NCBI RefSeq assembly: GCF_000270245.1
Contig: NC_015635.1
Span: 3,224,001 to 3,288,000, forward strand
Origin: Microlunatus phosphovorus NM-1
GTDB lineage: Bacteria > Actinomycetota > Actinomycetes > Propionibacteriales > Propionibacteriaceae
Reading direction: 5' to 3'
DNA: 64,000 nt
Each line of letters opens with the position of its first letter. Position 1 is the first letter of the stretch. The notes beneath the pieces are model-generated. The model did no database searches. It was not told the DNA's origin and was given only the letters and a program-made list of their open reading frames with translations. Both the position numbers and the translations under genes were made by a program. This document shows, piece by piece, positions 1 through 8,999 of this stretch.

Positions 1-328
1 GCGTGCGCTGGATCAGTCCGGCGCTCTCCAGCCGCTTGACCAGCGGGGTGACCGAGGTGGCGTGCACCTGGAGTCGCTCGCCGATCTTGCCCAGCGGCAA
101 CGCTCCACGCCGGGAGAAGGAGAGCAGCACCAGCACCTCGTACCGTGCGAAGGTCAGTCCGAGCGGACGCAACAGCTCATCCAACTCGGTCAGCACCAAC
201 TGGTGCACCCGCATCAACGAGGTCACCGCCCGCATCCGGGGGGTCTCCTCCCAGCGCAGTCCCCAGAGCCGGGACGCCTCCTGGATCGGGTCGAACGGCA
301 GCCGATGGCGTTCGGTGCTAGTCGTCAC
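1..328 (-). CDS. MarR-family transcriptional regulator (partial, runs off the window)
   Basis: The minus-strand frame gives about 109 residues of a winged-helix regulator. It includes a helical dimerisation start, a stretch resembling the MarR recognition helix (IGERLQVHATSVTPLVKRLE) and the following wing. The C-terminus lies beyond base 1. The start is GTG at 328, which overlaps the stop of the PH-domain gene by four bases (GTGA), so the two are probably translationally coupled. MarR proteins usually repress nearby genes and respond to small ligands; the target here is unknown. Confidence 0.8.
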   Translation of the reverse strand, partial: MTTSTERHRLPFDPIQEASRLWGLRWEETPRMRAVTSLMRVHQLVLTELDELLRPLGLTFARYEVLVLLSFSRRGALPLGKIGERLQVHATSVTPLVKRLESAGLIQRT

Positions 329-873
329 GTGCCGTCGTCCTTCGTGGAATTCACCGTGGTCGGCCCGGTGCCGAGCCCAGCCTCATGGATCACCCGCTGG
401 ATCAGCCGCTCCCGCTCATCGATCTCGGGCACCCACTTGATTTCACGGAGCCCCTGGTCCTGCGCAGCGGACTCAAAGACGAAGTGACCGTAGCCCAGGA
501 TCCGCCCGATGAATGGCCGATCCACGGTGATGTCCAGGATCCGGGTCAACGGCATGCTCGCACGCACCTGGCTGATGGTTCCGTAGACCCGATAGACCTT
601 CTGATTGGTGACCACGAATCGGTCGCGATACTGGTCGGCCAGCCGCCACAACGCCTGGGCCACCACCCCGAGCGGCAGCAGCATGGCCACCCAGAAGAAC
701 CAGGAGGTGAAGACGAACGAACTCGCCAAGAACCACAGACCGATGCAGAGCCGAGTGATCGGCCAGATGCCGGCAGCCCAGTGCCGGACCACCTCGTCGC
801 GCATCAGCTCGCCGTCTTCGACCAGTACGTATCGCTCGACCCGGGGGTCGAGCCACTCCATCGGCCCGGCCAC
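325..873 (-). CDS. PH domain-containing membrane protein (bPH2/DUF304 type)
   Basis: 182 residues. Two adjacent hydrophobic helices lie at about residues 40-80. They are followed by a bacterial PH-like domain with the typical core DRFVVTNQKVYRVYG and a later GRILGYGHFVFESA segment. Family members are membrane-anchored with a cytosolic PH fold and no known enzymatic role. The start is GTG at 873, with ATG at 861 as an alternative; neither has a strong ribosome binding site. It sits between a 54-residue membrane peptide and the MarR gene and overlaps the latter by 4 bp. Confidence 0.8.
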   Translation of the reverse strand: MAGPMEWLDPRVERYVLVEDGELMRDEVVRHWAAGIWPITRLCIGLWFLASSFVFTSWFFWVAMLLPLGVVAQALWRLADQYRDRFVVTNQKVYRVYGTISQVRASMPLTRILDITVDRPFIGRILGYGHFVFESAAQDQGLREIKWVPEIDERERLIQRVIHEAGLGTGPTTVNSTKDDGT

Positions 874-875
874 GG

Positions 876-1040
876 CTAGCCGGCGAGTGCGTTGAAGAAG
901 GTGATGATGGAGTTGACGGCGTTACCCACGGCCGATGCGGCACCGCGAACGGCGGCCGCCGCCCCCTCTGGCTGATTCACCAGGTAGAAGAGCACGAAAC
1001 CGATCACCAGGACCGTCAGCAGTCGCTTGATCCACTTCAT
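876..1040 (-). CDS. Small single-helix membrane protein, 54 aa
   Basis: It starts MKWIKRLLTVLVIGFVLFYL and so has one N-terminal transmembrane helix, followed by an Ala/Val-rich amphipathic tail ending NALAG. A GAGGTGA ribosome binding site lies just upstream of the ATG at 1040. The stop is 2 bp before the GTG of the PH-domain gene, so the two are likely co-transcribed. I do not recognise a named family. Confidence 0.6.
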   Translation of the reverse strand: MKWIKRLLTVLVIGFVLFYLVNQPEGAAAAVRGAASAVGNAVNSIITFFNALAG

Positions 1041-1163
1041 GTGCGTCACCTCCCCGGTTGCTCGCGCATAGCCACAGCACGAGGGTGCCGGGCGCTATGG
1101 ATATGTCTACCGTACGCTCAGCCGCCTCTCATGCACTCCTCTCGCGCCACGCCGGGACAGACC

Positions 1164-2144
1164 TCATGCTGTAGTTGAGCCTGAGGGCGTCGAGACCAGC
1201 AGCCTGTCAGCGGCCGTGTATGCATCGAGGCGGCCGTTCGCCACCGCCGTTGCCAGCGCATCCAGCCCGTCCCTGCCCTGGGTCGGCACGGCGGCTCGCA
1301 ACCGCGCCAGCACCAAGGACTCGACCTCGCGCCGGGCTCTGGCCAGCCGTCGTCTGGCGGTCAGACCTGATGCCGCTGCCTGGGCGAAGAACCGATCCAG
1401 CTCAGCCAGCAACTCGATGATCCCGGTGCCGTCCACCGCGACGATGCTGACCACCGGCGGCTTCCAGTCCGCCGGCGTGCGCTGCGTCAAGGCCACCATG
1501 TTCCGCAACTCACGTACCACGGCGTGTGCTCCGTCGCGATCGGCCTTGTTCACCACGAACACGTCACCGATCTCCAAGACCCCGGCCTTGGCCGCCTGGA
1601 CGCCGTCCCCCATCCCAGGTGCCAGCAGGACCAGGGTGACGTCGACCTGCTCGGCCACTTCGACCTCCGACTGGCCGACACCGACGGTCTCGACCAGGAC
1701 GAGATCGAAGCCGGCCGCGTCCAGCACCCGGATCGCCTGCGGCGCGGCGACGGCGAGACCGCCGAGGTGACCACGGGTCGCCATCGACCGGATGAACACC
1801 CCGTCGTCCAGGGCGTGCTGCTGCATCCGTACCCGGTCGCCCAGCAGCGCTCCGCCGGAAAACGGCGAACTGGGGTCGACGGCGAGCACCGCTACCCGCT
1901 GTCCGCGTTGACGGAGCTCGGTGACCAGCGCCGCGACCGTGGTCGACTTGCCCACTCCTGGTGCTCCGGTGAGTCCGATCACCCGTGCGCGACCCGTGTC
2001 GGGGGCCAGCGTGGCCATCAGAGCCGGCAACTCCGGCGCCTGGTTCTCCACCAGGCTGATCAGCCGGCCGATTGCCCGCGGCCGCCCTGTCCGCGCCTCC
2101 CCGATCAGCTGGTCGAGGCGACCAGTCTCGCTCGGCCTACTCAT
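1164..2144 (-). CDS. meaB: MeaB/ArgK-type P-loop GTPase, methylmalonyl-CoA mutase chaperone
   Basis: 326 residues in the G3E GTPase family. The Walker A is GAPGVGKST, a switch region follows [16 protein letters not shown], the DxxG-like strand is [12 protein letters not shown], and the base-recognition motif is NKAD. MeaB proteins gate cofactor loading and protect adenosylcobalamin-dependent methylmalonyl-CoA mutase. The start at 2144 (MSRPSETG) overlaps the thiolase stop by 4 bp (ATGA), so it is coupled to the thiolase. A cobalamin adenosyltransferase 7 kb away fits the same B12 pathway. Confidence 0.92.
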   Translation of the reverse strand: MSRPSETGRLDQLIGEARTGRPRAIGRLISLVENQAPELPALMATLAPDTGRARVIGLTGAPGVGKSTTVAALVTELRQRGQRVAVLAVDPSSPFSGGALLGDRVRMQQHALDDGVFIRSMATRGHLGGLAVAAPQAIRVLDAAGFDLVLVETVGVGQSEVEVAEQVDVTLVLLAPGMGDGVQAAKAGVLEIGDVFVVNKADRDGAHAVVRELRNMVALTQRTPADWKPPVVSIVAVDGTGIIELLAELDRFFAQAAASGLTARRRLARARREVESLVLARLRAAVPTQGRDGLDALATAVANGRLDAYTAADRLLVSTPSGSTTA

Positions 2145-3334
2145 GCAGCGGTCAGGATCAGGGCGTCGCCCTGTCCGCCGCCACCACACAGGGCGGCGAC
2201 CGCGCGACCGCTGCCCCGGCGCTGCAACTCGTACGCCAGATGCAGCAGCAGTCGGGCCCCGGAGGCACCGATCGGGTGGCCGAGCGCGATGGCTCCACCG
2301 TGCGGGTTCACCCGCTCATCGATCTCGCTCTCGCTCAGTCCGAGAGAGCGCGCACTGGCGATCCCGACCGCCGCGAATGCTTCGTTGATCTCGATCAGAT
2401 CCAGGTCGGAGACCCTGAGCCCGGCTTTGCCGAGGGCGGTCTCGATGGCGTGTGCCGGCTGCAGCTGGAGCGAGGAGTCGGGCCCCGCCACCTGGGCGTA
2501 CGCGCCGATCCGCGCCAGCACGGGCAGCCCGAGCCGCTCGGCAGCGTCGGCCGAGGCGACCACCATGGCCGCGGCCCCGTCGGAGATCGGGCTCGACGAG
2601 GCCGCGGTGATGATGCCGTCTTTGCTGAAGGCCGGTCGCAGGCCGGCCAGACTCTCAGCCGTCACACCGGACCGGATGCCCTCGTCGGCGCCCACCACCA
2701 CCGGCTCACCGCGCCGCTGCGGGACCTGCACCGGAACGATCTCCTCGGCCAGCAGCCCGACGGCGGCCTCGGCACGACGGTGGGAGCGGGCCGCGAAAGC
2801 ATCGGAATCGGCCCGGCTCACCTGTTGGTCGCCGGTGTTGCAGGCCTCGGTCAGCAGGCCCATCGACTGATCGGTGAACGCATCCCAGAGTCCGTCGTAG
2901 GCCATGTGGTCCCGCAGCGTGACATCGCCGTAGGTGAAGCCGGACCTCGATCCAGGCAGCAGATGAGGCGCCCGGGTCATCGACTCCATCCCACCGGCCA
3001 CCACGATCTCGGCCTCCCCGGCCCGGATCAGCTGGTCGGCCTGCGCCACCGCAGCCAGCCCGGACAGACAGACCTTGTTGACGGTGATCGACGGCACCGA
3101 CATCGGGATGCCACCGCGGACCGCCGCCTGGCGAGCCGGCAGTTGGCCGGCACCGGCCTGCAGCACCTGACCGAGCACCACCGCGTCGACCTGTTCACCG
3201 GCCACGCCGGCCCGCTGCAGTGCAGCCTCGATCGCCACTCCACCGAGCTCGGTGGCCGGCAAAGACGCGAGACCGCCCAACAGCTTGCCGAAAGGCGTCC
3301 GCGCACCTCCCACGATCACTGATCCAGCTGCCAT
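2141..3334 (-). CDS. Acetyl-CoA C-acetyltransferase (thiolase)
   Basis: 397 residues, the usual thiolase length. The acylated cysteine is in [16 protein letters not shown], the C-terminal histidine is in [17 protein letters not shown], and the second catalytic cysteine is in [14 protein letters not shown]. It condenses or cleaves acyl-CoA units and belongs to the degradative/biosynthetic acetyl-CoA acetyltransferase group. The start is ATG 3334 because GAGGAG lies 7 nt upstream and the protein then begins at the conserved [14 protein letters not shown] strand. An operon with meaB downstream is evident. Bases 3335-3572 separate it from the divergent DivIVA-like gene. Confidence 0.93.
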   Translation of the reverse strand: MAAGSVIVGGARTPFGKLLGGLASLPATELGGVAIEAALQRAGVAGEQVDAVVLGQVLQAGAGQLPARQAAVRGGIPMSVPSITVNKVCLSGLAAVAQADQLIRAGEAEIVVAGGMESMTRAPHLLPGSRSGFTYGDVTLRDHMAYDGLWDAFTDQSMGLLTEACNTGDQQVSRADSDAFAARSHRRAEAAVGLLAEEIVPVQVPQRRGEPVVVGADEGIRSGVTAESLAGLRPAFSKDGIITAASSSPISDGAAAMVVASADAAERLGLPVLARIGAYAQVAGPDSSLQLQPAHAIETALGKAGLRVSDLDLIEINEAFAAVGIASARSLGLSESEIDERVNPHGGAIALGHPIGASGARLLLHLAYELQRRGSGRAVAALCGGGGQGDALILTAA

Positions 3335-3572
3335 CTCGCACTCCTCGTCCGTTCGCCCATGGACAGTCTGGCACCGAGTCCGGATGGCCCGGCGGGCGCG
3401 TCGACAACCCCGACCACGCCATGAGCGTCGTCCGAAGAAAGGCTTGGAAGCTGCCATATGATGCAGCCAGGACCGGCGCCGAGGGCCCCGGAATCAGCAC
3501 TGCGGGTTTCCGCAAGCTCATCGAGTCGGTCCAGGCGGCGTCAGCCGGCGATCAAACGGAGGCACCACATTC

Positions 3573-4787
3573 ATGACGTCCTCGGATAACACCGGGCTCG
3601 GACTCTTCGACGACACTGCCAGCGCCGCAGGGAACTTCCCGCTGGCGCTGCGCGGCTACGACCGAACCGCGGTCGACGACTACGTACGTGCACTCGAAGC
3701 CTCCATGGTCGGAGTGCGGCAACGCGCCCAGGAGTTGGAGGAGCGAGTCGAAGAGCTCGAGCGCCAGCTGGAGGAAAGCCGGCACAACAACGAGGTCGAC
3801 TATTCCAACCTGGGCGGCCGAGCGTCCGAGATCCTGCGGCTGGCTGAGGAGCAGGCCCGGGAGGTGCTGGATCGAGCGGCCACAGACTCCGAGCGGCTGC
3901 GCGAGGATGCCCGCCGGGAGGCCGAGGCAACCCGGGCGCGGGCCAGCCGGGAGGGCGACGAGCTCAAATCCGGCGGTCTCGCCGAGATCGACCGGGTGCG
4001 GGCCAGGCTGGAGGCCGACGGGGCGAACCAGCTCGACCGCGCCAAGGCCGAGGCGGAGGCACTGCTCGCTGCCGGGCGGCGCCAGGCCGAGTCGCTGCGC
4101 CGCGAGGCCGAGCACGACGCCCAGGCGATCCGGCAGCAGACCTACCTCGACACCGAGGAACTGCGCCGGGCTGTGGAGCGTGAGATCGCCGATATCCGGC
4201 AGGAGATCGCCGTCGAGCGCGAGGACGCGCTGACCGAGCTGCGCCGGGCGCAGGAGGAGGCATCGGCGCAGACTTCGGCGCTGCTGTCCGAGGCGACCCT
4301 CTATCACGAGGAGTCGGCGGCGCGGCTGGAGGCGAACATCGCCGACGCGACCCGGATCCGCGAGGACGCCCTGAAGGAGGCCGAGCGGCTCAAGCTGACC
4401 TCGATCAAGGAGGCCGAGGACCGTCTGGCGTCGGCCCAGTCCCAGGCCACCGCGATCAGCGAACGCACCCACGCCGAGTTCGCCTGGCGCAAGGAACAGC
4501 TGCGACGGGAGACCGAGCTGCTGAGCCAGCGCAAGCAAGCGGTGCTGGCCCAGCTGGCCAGTCTGTCCGCGCTCGCGCACGAGACGGCGACCGCGTTTCC
4601 GGAGCCGAGCGGGTTCGATGACCTCGACTCCGAGGCTGAGACGGAGTCCGAGCCCGAGGAGCAGCCCTCCGACGCAGATCTGCTCGGGAGCAACTCCGGA
4701 CCCAGCGAGGACCAAGTCGATCCTGACGCCACCGTGCTCATCTCCGCCGAGGAGATGGCCGAGGCCACCGATGGCTCCACCCGCTAG
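3573..4787 (+). CDS. DivIVA-like coiled-coil protein, first of a tandem pair
   Basis: 404 residues. The N-terminus has a DivIVA-type membrane-binding signature (FPLALRGYDRTAVDDYVRAL). Almost continuous coiled coil follows to about residue 330, rich in Glu/Ala/Arg heptads with a SNLGGRASEILRLAEEQARE patch. The tail is acidic. GGAGG lies about 10 nt before the ATG. DivIVA/Wag31-like proteins organise polar growth or septation in actinobacteria. The neighbour 4884-6017 is a clear paralogue sharing the head, the NLGGRA patch and the C-terminal FAWRK...LxxLSALA segment. Confidence 0.75.
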   Translation: MTSSDNTGLGLFDDTASAAGNFPLALRGYDRTAVDDYVRALEASMVGVRQRAQELEERVEELERQLEESRHNNEVDYSNLGGRASEILRLAEEQAREVLDRAATDSERLREDARREAEATRARASREGDELKSGGLAEIDRVRARLEADGANQLDRAKAEAEALLAAGRRQAESLRREAEHDAQAIRQQTYLDTEELRRAVEREIADIRQEIAVEREDALTELRRAQEEASAQTSALLSEATLYHEESAARLEANIADATRIREDALKEAERLKLTSIKEAEDRLASAQSQATAISERTHAEFAWRKEQLRRETELLSQRKQAVLAQLASLSALAHETATAFPEPSGFDDLDSEAETESEPEEQPSDADLLGSNSGPSEDQVDPDATVLISAEEMAEATDGSTR

Positions 4788-4883
4788 ACCCGTACCAGAG
4801 CGTCACCTCAGCACCCGTTTCCCAGCAGCAACTCCGCATCGCATCAGCAGCACTGCAACAGCAAGACAGACAGGATCTCCGCC

Positions 4884-6017
4884 GTGGCGTACTCAGCCGC
4901 ATCCCTTCCCTCCAGCGACTTCCCCATCCTGCGTCGCGGCTATGACCGCGAGGCCGTCGACGGTTTCGTTCGCGCTATCCAGGCTCAGGTCGCTGAGCTG
5001 GAGACCCAGACCCAGCGACTGATCAACGAGAACGGTCAGCTGCGCCATGACCTGGCCGATGCCGAGCATCGAGCCCATCCCGACTTCAACAACCTCGGCG
5101 GTCGCGCGCAGGAGATCTTGAGGGTCGCCGAGGAGCAGGCTGGGGATCTCACCGCCCAGGCCCAGCGGGAGGCCGACCGGCTGCTGGAGCAGACTGACGC
5201 CGACATCCAGACCCAGCGCGAGCGGGCGCACAACGAGCTGACCGCGGTACGGGACCAGACTCTCAGTGACCTCGACGCGCTGCGGCGCCAGGCAGAGGCT
5301 GATGCGGCCGCGATCTACGAACACGCGCGGATCGATTCCGATCAGCTGGTCTCCGCGGCCCGAGTCGAGGCGCAGGCACTGCTGGCTGAGAACGAGCGGC
5401 TGAGCGCTGCCCGGCTGGAGACGGCGCGAGTCGAGGCGCAGCAGTTGCGCGCGGCGGCCGCGGCCGATGCTGCCACCACCCGACAGCAGACTGCCGCGGA
5501 GCGCGACCGCGCCCTCACCGAGCTGAAGGCCGTACAGGACGAGGCGCAGGCTCGAATCGAAGCGCTGCTCGCCGAGTCCAGCCAACTGCAGACCGAGGCT
5601 GCCGCGCACCTCACCGACCAGACCGAGGCCGCTGCTCGGCTCCGCTCGGAGACTCTTGCCGAGGCCGAGCAGGTCAAATTGCGAGCCTTGGCCGAGGCGG
5701 AGGACATCGTGGGCCGAGCCCAAGCTCAGGCCGCCACGATCGACGAGCGGGCCCGGCAGGAGTTCGCCTGGCGGCGTCGGCAGATGCGTCGCGAGCAGGA
5801 TCTGCTCGACCGCCGCAAGCAGGCCATGCTCAGCCAGCTCACCTCGCTCAGCGCGCTCGCGGCCGAGACCGCGCAGAGCCTGCCCGAGGTGCCCGACCTC
5901 GAGCTCAGCGATCTGGAGGAGACCCGGGTCAATCCGACTGTCACCCTGGAGCCGGACCTCGCCGCCGGCGACGAGACCGTGGAGATCACCGACCTCGCGT
6001 CGGCCAACAAGAAGTAG
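4884..6017 (+). CDS. DivIVA-like coiled-coil protein, second of a tandem pair
   Basis: 377 residues beginning at GTG 4884. The head (FPILRRGYDREAVDGFVRAI), the NNLGGRAQEILRVAEEQAGD patch and the end of the coiled coil (EFAWRRRQMRREQDLLDRRK, then LTSLSALAAETAQSLPE) match the upstream paralogue one for one. The tails differ. The 96-bp gap between the two genes holds no clear terminator, so co-transcription is likely. A cytoskeletal or scaffold role is inferred from the family only. Confidence 0.73.
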   Translation: MAYSAASLPSSDFPILRRGYDREAVDGFVRAIQAQVAELETQTQRLINENGQLRHDLADAEHRAHPDFNNLGGRAQEILRVAEEQAGDLTAQAQREADRLLEQTDADIQTQRERAHNELTAVRDQTLSDLDALRRQAEADAAAIYEHARIDSDQLVSAARVEAQALLAENERLSAARLETARVEAQQLRAAAAADAATTRQQTAAERDRALTELKAVQDEAQARIEALLAESSQLQTEAAAHLTDQTEAAARLRSETLAEAEQVKLRALAEAEDIVGRAQAQAATIDERARQEFAWRRRQMRREQDLLDRRKQAMLSQLTSLSALAAETAQSLPEVPDLELSDLEETRVNPTVTLEPDLAAGDETVEITDLASANKK

Positions 6018-6022
6018 CGCTC

Positions 6023-6730
6023 CTAGAACAGCCGCTCGGTCGGGTCGTCCGTGCCGCGCAGCACGTCGTAGTCGACTGTGACACAGGCGATGCCCCGGTC
6101 ACCGGCCAGCACCTTGGCCTGAGGCTTGATCTGCTGCGCGGCGAACATGCCCGTCACCGTGCCGAGCAGCGGATCGCGATTCAGCAGCTCGAGATAGCGG
6201 GTCAGCTGCTCGACACCGTCGATCTCACCTCGGCGCTTGACCTCCACCGCGACGTACCCGCCGTGCTGATCCCGGCAGAGCAGATCGACCGGGCCGATCG
6301 CGGTCGGGTACTCGCGGCGGACCAAGGTCCAGCCCTTGCCGAGGGTCTCCGGCTGCGCGGCAAGCAGCTCCTGCAGATGCGCCTCGACGCCGTCCTTCTG
6401 CAGCCCGGGGTCCACGCCGAGGTCGTGGCTGGAGTCGTGCAGCACCTCGGCCAGTGAGATGAGCAGCGTGTCCCCGTCTCGGCCCTTCACCTCCCACACC
6501 TCGACCAGGCTCTCCCCGGCGGGTCCCGTTCCGGCCGGTCCGGTCTCGCCCGGTCGTACGGTCAGTGTGCACGGCGGGCTCATCCAGTTCAGCGGCTTGT
6601 AGGCGCGGTCGTCGGCGTGGATGGACACCGAGCCATCAGCCTTGACCAGGATCAGTCGGGTGGCCATCGGCAGGTGGGCCGTCAGCCGCCCGGCATAGTC
6701 GACTTGGCAGCGAGCGATCAGCAAACGCAC
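6023..6730 (-). CDS. nucS: Endonuclease NucS (EndoMS), mismatch-specific
   Basis: 235 residues, matching the actinobacterial NucS length. An N-terminal DNA-binding beta domain ([16 protein letters not shown]) is followed by a RecB-like nuclease core: GPVDLLCRD then [18 protein letters not shown] carries the D...E-x-K metal-binding residues. The C-terminal end PTERLF resembles the beta-clamp interacting tail. NucS performs non-canonical mismatch repair in actinobacteria lacking MutS/MutL. The GTG start at 6730 lies 6 nt after a -10 like hexamer, so the mRNA is probably leaderless. Confidence 0.93.
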   Translation of the reverse strand: MRLLIARCQVDYAGRLTAHLPMATRLILVKADGSVSIHADDRAYKPLNWMSPPCTLTVRPGETGPAGTGPAGESLVEVWEVKGRDGDTLLISLAEVLHDSSHDLGVDPGLQKDGVEAHLQELLAAQPETLGKGWTLVRREYPTAIGPVDLLCRDQHGGYVAVEVKRRGEIDGVEQLTRYLELLNRDPLLGTVTGMFAAQQIKPQAKVLAGDRGIACVTVDYDVLRGTDDPTERLF

Positions 6731-6736
6731 CCGGTC

Positions 6737-6742
6737 AACCTA
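6737..6742 (-). promoter_or_regulatory. -10 hexamer TAGGTT of nucS (leaderless)
   Basis: On the minus strand TAGGTT ends 6 nt before the nucS GTG. That spacing would place the transcription start at or next to the start codon, a common arrangement in actinobacteria. No ribosome binding site is visible upstream of the GTG. Confidence 0.45.
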
Positions 6743-6789
6743 CCGGTCATTGTCGGCTGGGCGTTGCGCGTTCTGGGAGACTCGGACGC

Positions 6790-7065
6790 ATGGCCCGGCG
6801 ACCCAACAAGCACCTGCGACCACCGCGCCCCCTGAGCACCGGCCACGCTCGCGCGGAGCAGCGCGGCGACGGTCGCTGGATCGTACGGAATGTGCCGGGC
6901 GCCTCGGCGACCAAGACCTACCGCTGCCCAGGATGCTCCCAGACCATTCCCACGGGTACGCCGCACGTGGTCGTCTGGCCCTCCGAGCCGACCGGGTGGG
7001 CATCGGACTCCCCCGTCGAAGAGCGCCGTCACTGGCATTCCGGCTGCTGGAGCCGGCGGCGATGA
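6790..7065 (+). CDS. Conserved small zinc-ribbon-like protein next to nucS
   Basis: 91 residues. After a basic N-terminus and a GRWIVRNVPGASATKTYRCP segment, a CPGC pair and a later RRHWHSGCW pair could bind one zinc. I recall similar short proteins beside nucS in other actinobacteria, usually annotated as hypothetical. The stop overlaps the start of the downstream hydrolase by 4 bp (ATGA), so the two are translationally coupled. Confidence 0.7.
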   Translation: MARRPNKHLRPPRPLSTGHARAEQRGDGRWIVRNVPGASATKTYRCPGCSQTIPTGTPHVVVWPSEPTGWASDSPVEERRHWHSGCWSRRR

Positions 7066-7883
7066 ACTCGCGGTCGGTGGTCGATCGAGACGCGCTGCAC
7101 TACACCGAGATCGGCAGCAGCGGGCCCCGGACCCTGTTCCTGCACGGGCTGTTCGGCCAAGGCAAGAACTGGACCTCGATCGCGAAGAACCTGGCCGACC
7201 GCGCGCGAGTGATCATGGTCGACCTGCCCAACCACGGTCGATCGGGCTGGACCGAGTCGCTGACCTATACCGAGATGGCGAACGCCATCACCGACGTGCT
7301 CACCGCGGACAGCGATGAGCCGCTGAACGTGATCGGTCACTCGATGGGCGGCAAGGTCGCGATGGCCATGGCACTGCTGCGGCCGGACCTGGTGGAACGG
7401 CTTGTGGTGGCCGACATCGCGCCGGTGCGCTACGAGCGGATCAGCGGTTTCGCCGACTACGTGATGGGCATGCGCTCGATCGACCTCAGTCGGGTGCATA
7501 CGCGAGGTGAGGCCGACCATGCCTTACAGCCGTACGTGCCCGACGCCGTGGTCCGCGCCTTCCTGCTGCAGAATCTCCGCCGCGACCCCAGCAGCGAGAC
7601 GGGCTGGCGTTGGCAGATGAACCTCTCGCTGCTCGGCGGCAAGCTGGCCGACCTTGGTGATTGGCCGGACCTGCATGCTGCGCCGTACGACGGCCCGGTG
7701 CTGTGGATCGCCGGTGGTCGGTCGGACTACATCCGTCCTGAGTACGCCCCGGCGATGCGCACGCTGTTCCCACGTACCCAACTGATCACCATCAAGAACG
7801 CCGGCCACTGGGTGCACAGCGAACAGCCGGAGATCTTCGTCGCAGCCCTGAGGCGGTTTCTCCGGCTCGGTCCAACGGCGTAG
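7062..7883 (+). CDS. Alpha/beta-hydrolase family protein
   Basis: 273 residues. The oxyanion-hole motif is LFLHGLFGQGKNW, the nucleophile elbow is GHSMGG, an Asp follows in the LWIAGGRSDYI strand, and the catalytic His is in NAGHWVHSEQPE. The order and spacing fit the esterase/lactonase class (YbfF-like); the substrate is unknown. ATG 7062 is chosen because it overlaps the previous stop (ATGA); an upstream extension in this frame is only the shadow of the small zinc-ribbon gene. Confidence 0.88.
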   Translation: MNSRSVVDRDALHYTEIGSSGPRTLFLHGLFGQGKNWTSIAKNLADRARVIMVDLPNHGRSGWTESLTYTEMANAITDVLTADSDEPLNVIGHSMGGKVAMAMALLRPDLVERLVVADIAPVRYERISGFADYVMGMRSIDLSRVHTRGEADHALQPYVPDAVVRAFLLQNLRRDPSSETGWRWQMNLSLLGGKLADLGDWPDLHAAPYDGPVLWIAGGRSDYIRPEYAPAMRTLFPRTQLITIKNAGHWVHSEQPEIFVAALRRFLRLGPTA

Positions 7884-7912
7884 ATTGAGACCGTCACGAA
7901 GGAACTGGCACC

Positions 7913-8113
7913 ATGTCGGATGTGATCCTCGTCGTCAGCACGGTGGTGGGCCAGCTGTTCGCACTGATCCCGCTGCAGCCGACCTCGTCCTCGCACAACG
8001 GCGGATTCCCGCTTTCAGTGCTGGCGGCCTTCTGGGCTCTTGGGTTGCTGGCCGTCGTCGCCAAGTTCGCCACCAGCAAGCCACGCAACCGGCGTCGTCC
8101 GCCCCACCGCTGA
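7913..8113 (+). CDS. Small membrane protein, 66 aa
   Basis: Two hydrophobic segments lie at about residues 3-20 and 33-50, and a strongly basic tail (KPRNRRRPPHR) fits a cytoplasmic C-terminus. A GAAGGA ribosome binding site lies 10 nt before the ATG. The gene follows the hydrolase by 29 bp. No family recognised. Confidence 0.5.
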   Translation: MSDVILVVSTVVGQLFALIPLQPTSSSHNGGFPLSVLAAFWALGLLAVVAKFATSKPRNRRRPPHR

Positions 8114-8141
8114 CCCGCCCACCGCTGATTCGGTGGATCGG

Positions 8142-8885
8142 TCAGACCTTGGTCACCTTGACGATCTCGGACGGGTTGTTCGGACGACCCCCGCCCGCCG
8201 GGTTGGAGCCGTCCTGGCCCTCGGCGGCCATCCGCTCGAGGATGCCGATCCCGGACGGATCGACCTTGCCGAAGATCGTGTAGTTGGGCGTCTTGTCCAA
8301 GGCTGTGGAGTCTCGGTAGACCAGGAAGAACTGGGAGCCGTTCGTGTTGGGTCCACCATTGGCCATCGCGATGACCGCCTTGGTGTAGGACTCCGTGCCG
8401 TCCAACTCATCGGCAAATGTGTAGCCGGGGCCACCCGTGCCCATACCGGTCGGGTCACCGCACTGGAACAAGAACATGCCCGAGTCGACCAGTCGATGGC
8501 ACTTGGTGCGATCGAAGAACCCCTGGTCGGCCAGCGACTCGAAGGAATGGACCGTGCAGGGTGCCCGAACCGGATCCAGCGTGATCCGGACGGTCCCCTC
8601 GGTCATCTCCAGGTCGTAGCTGACAGTGCCACTGGTCGTCACCCCGGTCGGACTCGGCGGTCGGACCGATCTGGCCGCATCGCCGGACGGCTCGTACTCA
8701 CACTGCTCGGTGGCCGCCGCTCCCGACTCGCTGCCGGCCGTCGGGCTCGCTCCGCTGTCGGTGCTCGCCGACTCGCCGGTCGGCGACGCGCTCGGCCGCA
8801 GCGGGTCGTTCTCCGGGATGGTGCCGCAGGCGGCCAGGGTCAGCATGAGCAGGGTCATCGTCGAGAGCAGCCGCCGTACGCGCAC
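8142..8885 (-). CDS. Peptidyl-prolyl cis-trans isomerase, cyclophilin-type lipoprotein
   Basis: 247 residues. A short signal peptide ends in the lipobox LTLAAC, so the protein should be lipid-anchored outside the membrane. A Ser/Thr/Pro-rich linker follows, then a cyclophilin domain with FFDRTKCHRLVDSGMFLFQC, the MANGGPNTNGSQFFLVY active-site strand and the closing TIFGKV. It assists folding of exported proteins. The start is GTG 8885; in-frame starts further upstream would put a non-secretory extension ahead of the signal peptide. Confidence 0.9.
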   Translation of the reverse strand: MRVRRLLSTMTLLMLTLAACGTIPENDPLRPSASPTGESASTDSGASPTAGSESGAAATEQCEYEPSGDAARSVRPPSPTGVTTSGTVSYDLEMTEGTVRITLDPVRAPCTVHSFESLADQGFFDRTKCHRLVDSGMFLFQCGDPTGMGTGGPGYTFADELDGTESYTKAVIAMANGGPNTNGSQFFLVYRDSTALDKTPNYTIFGKVDPSGIGILERMAAEGQDGSNPAGGGRPNNPSEIVKVTKV

Positions 8886-8986
8886 AGGTTCACCCTGCCG
8901 CACCGAAGCCGTCCGACCCAGCGGCCACGCCGAGTTCGGCCCAAGCGGCCCGGTCGCGAACAGCCAGTGGCGACCAGCACAGCGAC

Positions 8987-8992
8987 TAACAT
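8987..8992 (+). promoter_or_regulatory. -10 hexamer TAACAT of the adenosyltransferase gene (leaderless)
   Basis: TAACAT ends 7 nt before the GTG at 9000, the spacing expected for a leaderless transcript. It lies in the 114-bp divergent gap with the cyclophilin gene, and no Shine-Dalgarno sequence is present. Confidence 0.4.
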
Positions 8993-8999
8993 CGCTGGG

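Noticed and set aside
8886-8999. Cobalamin riboswitch before the adenosyltransferase
   Set aside because: The gap is 114 bp and the gene has a leaderless-type promoter; no B12-box was seen.
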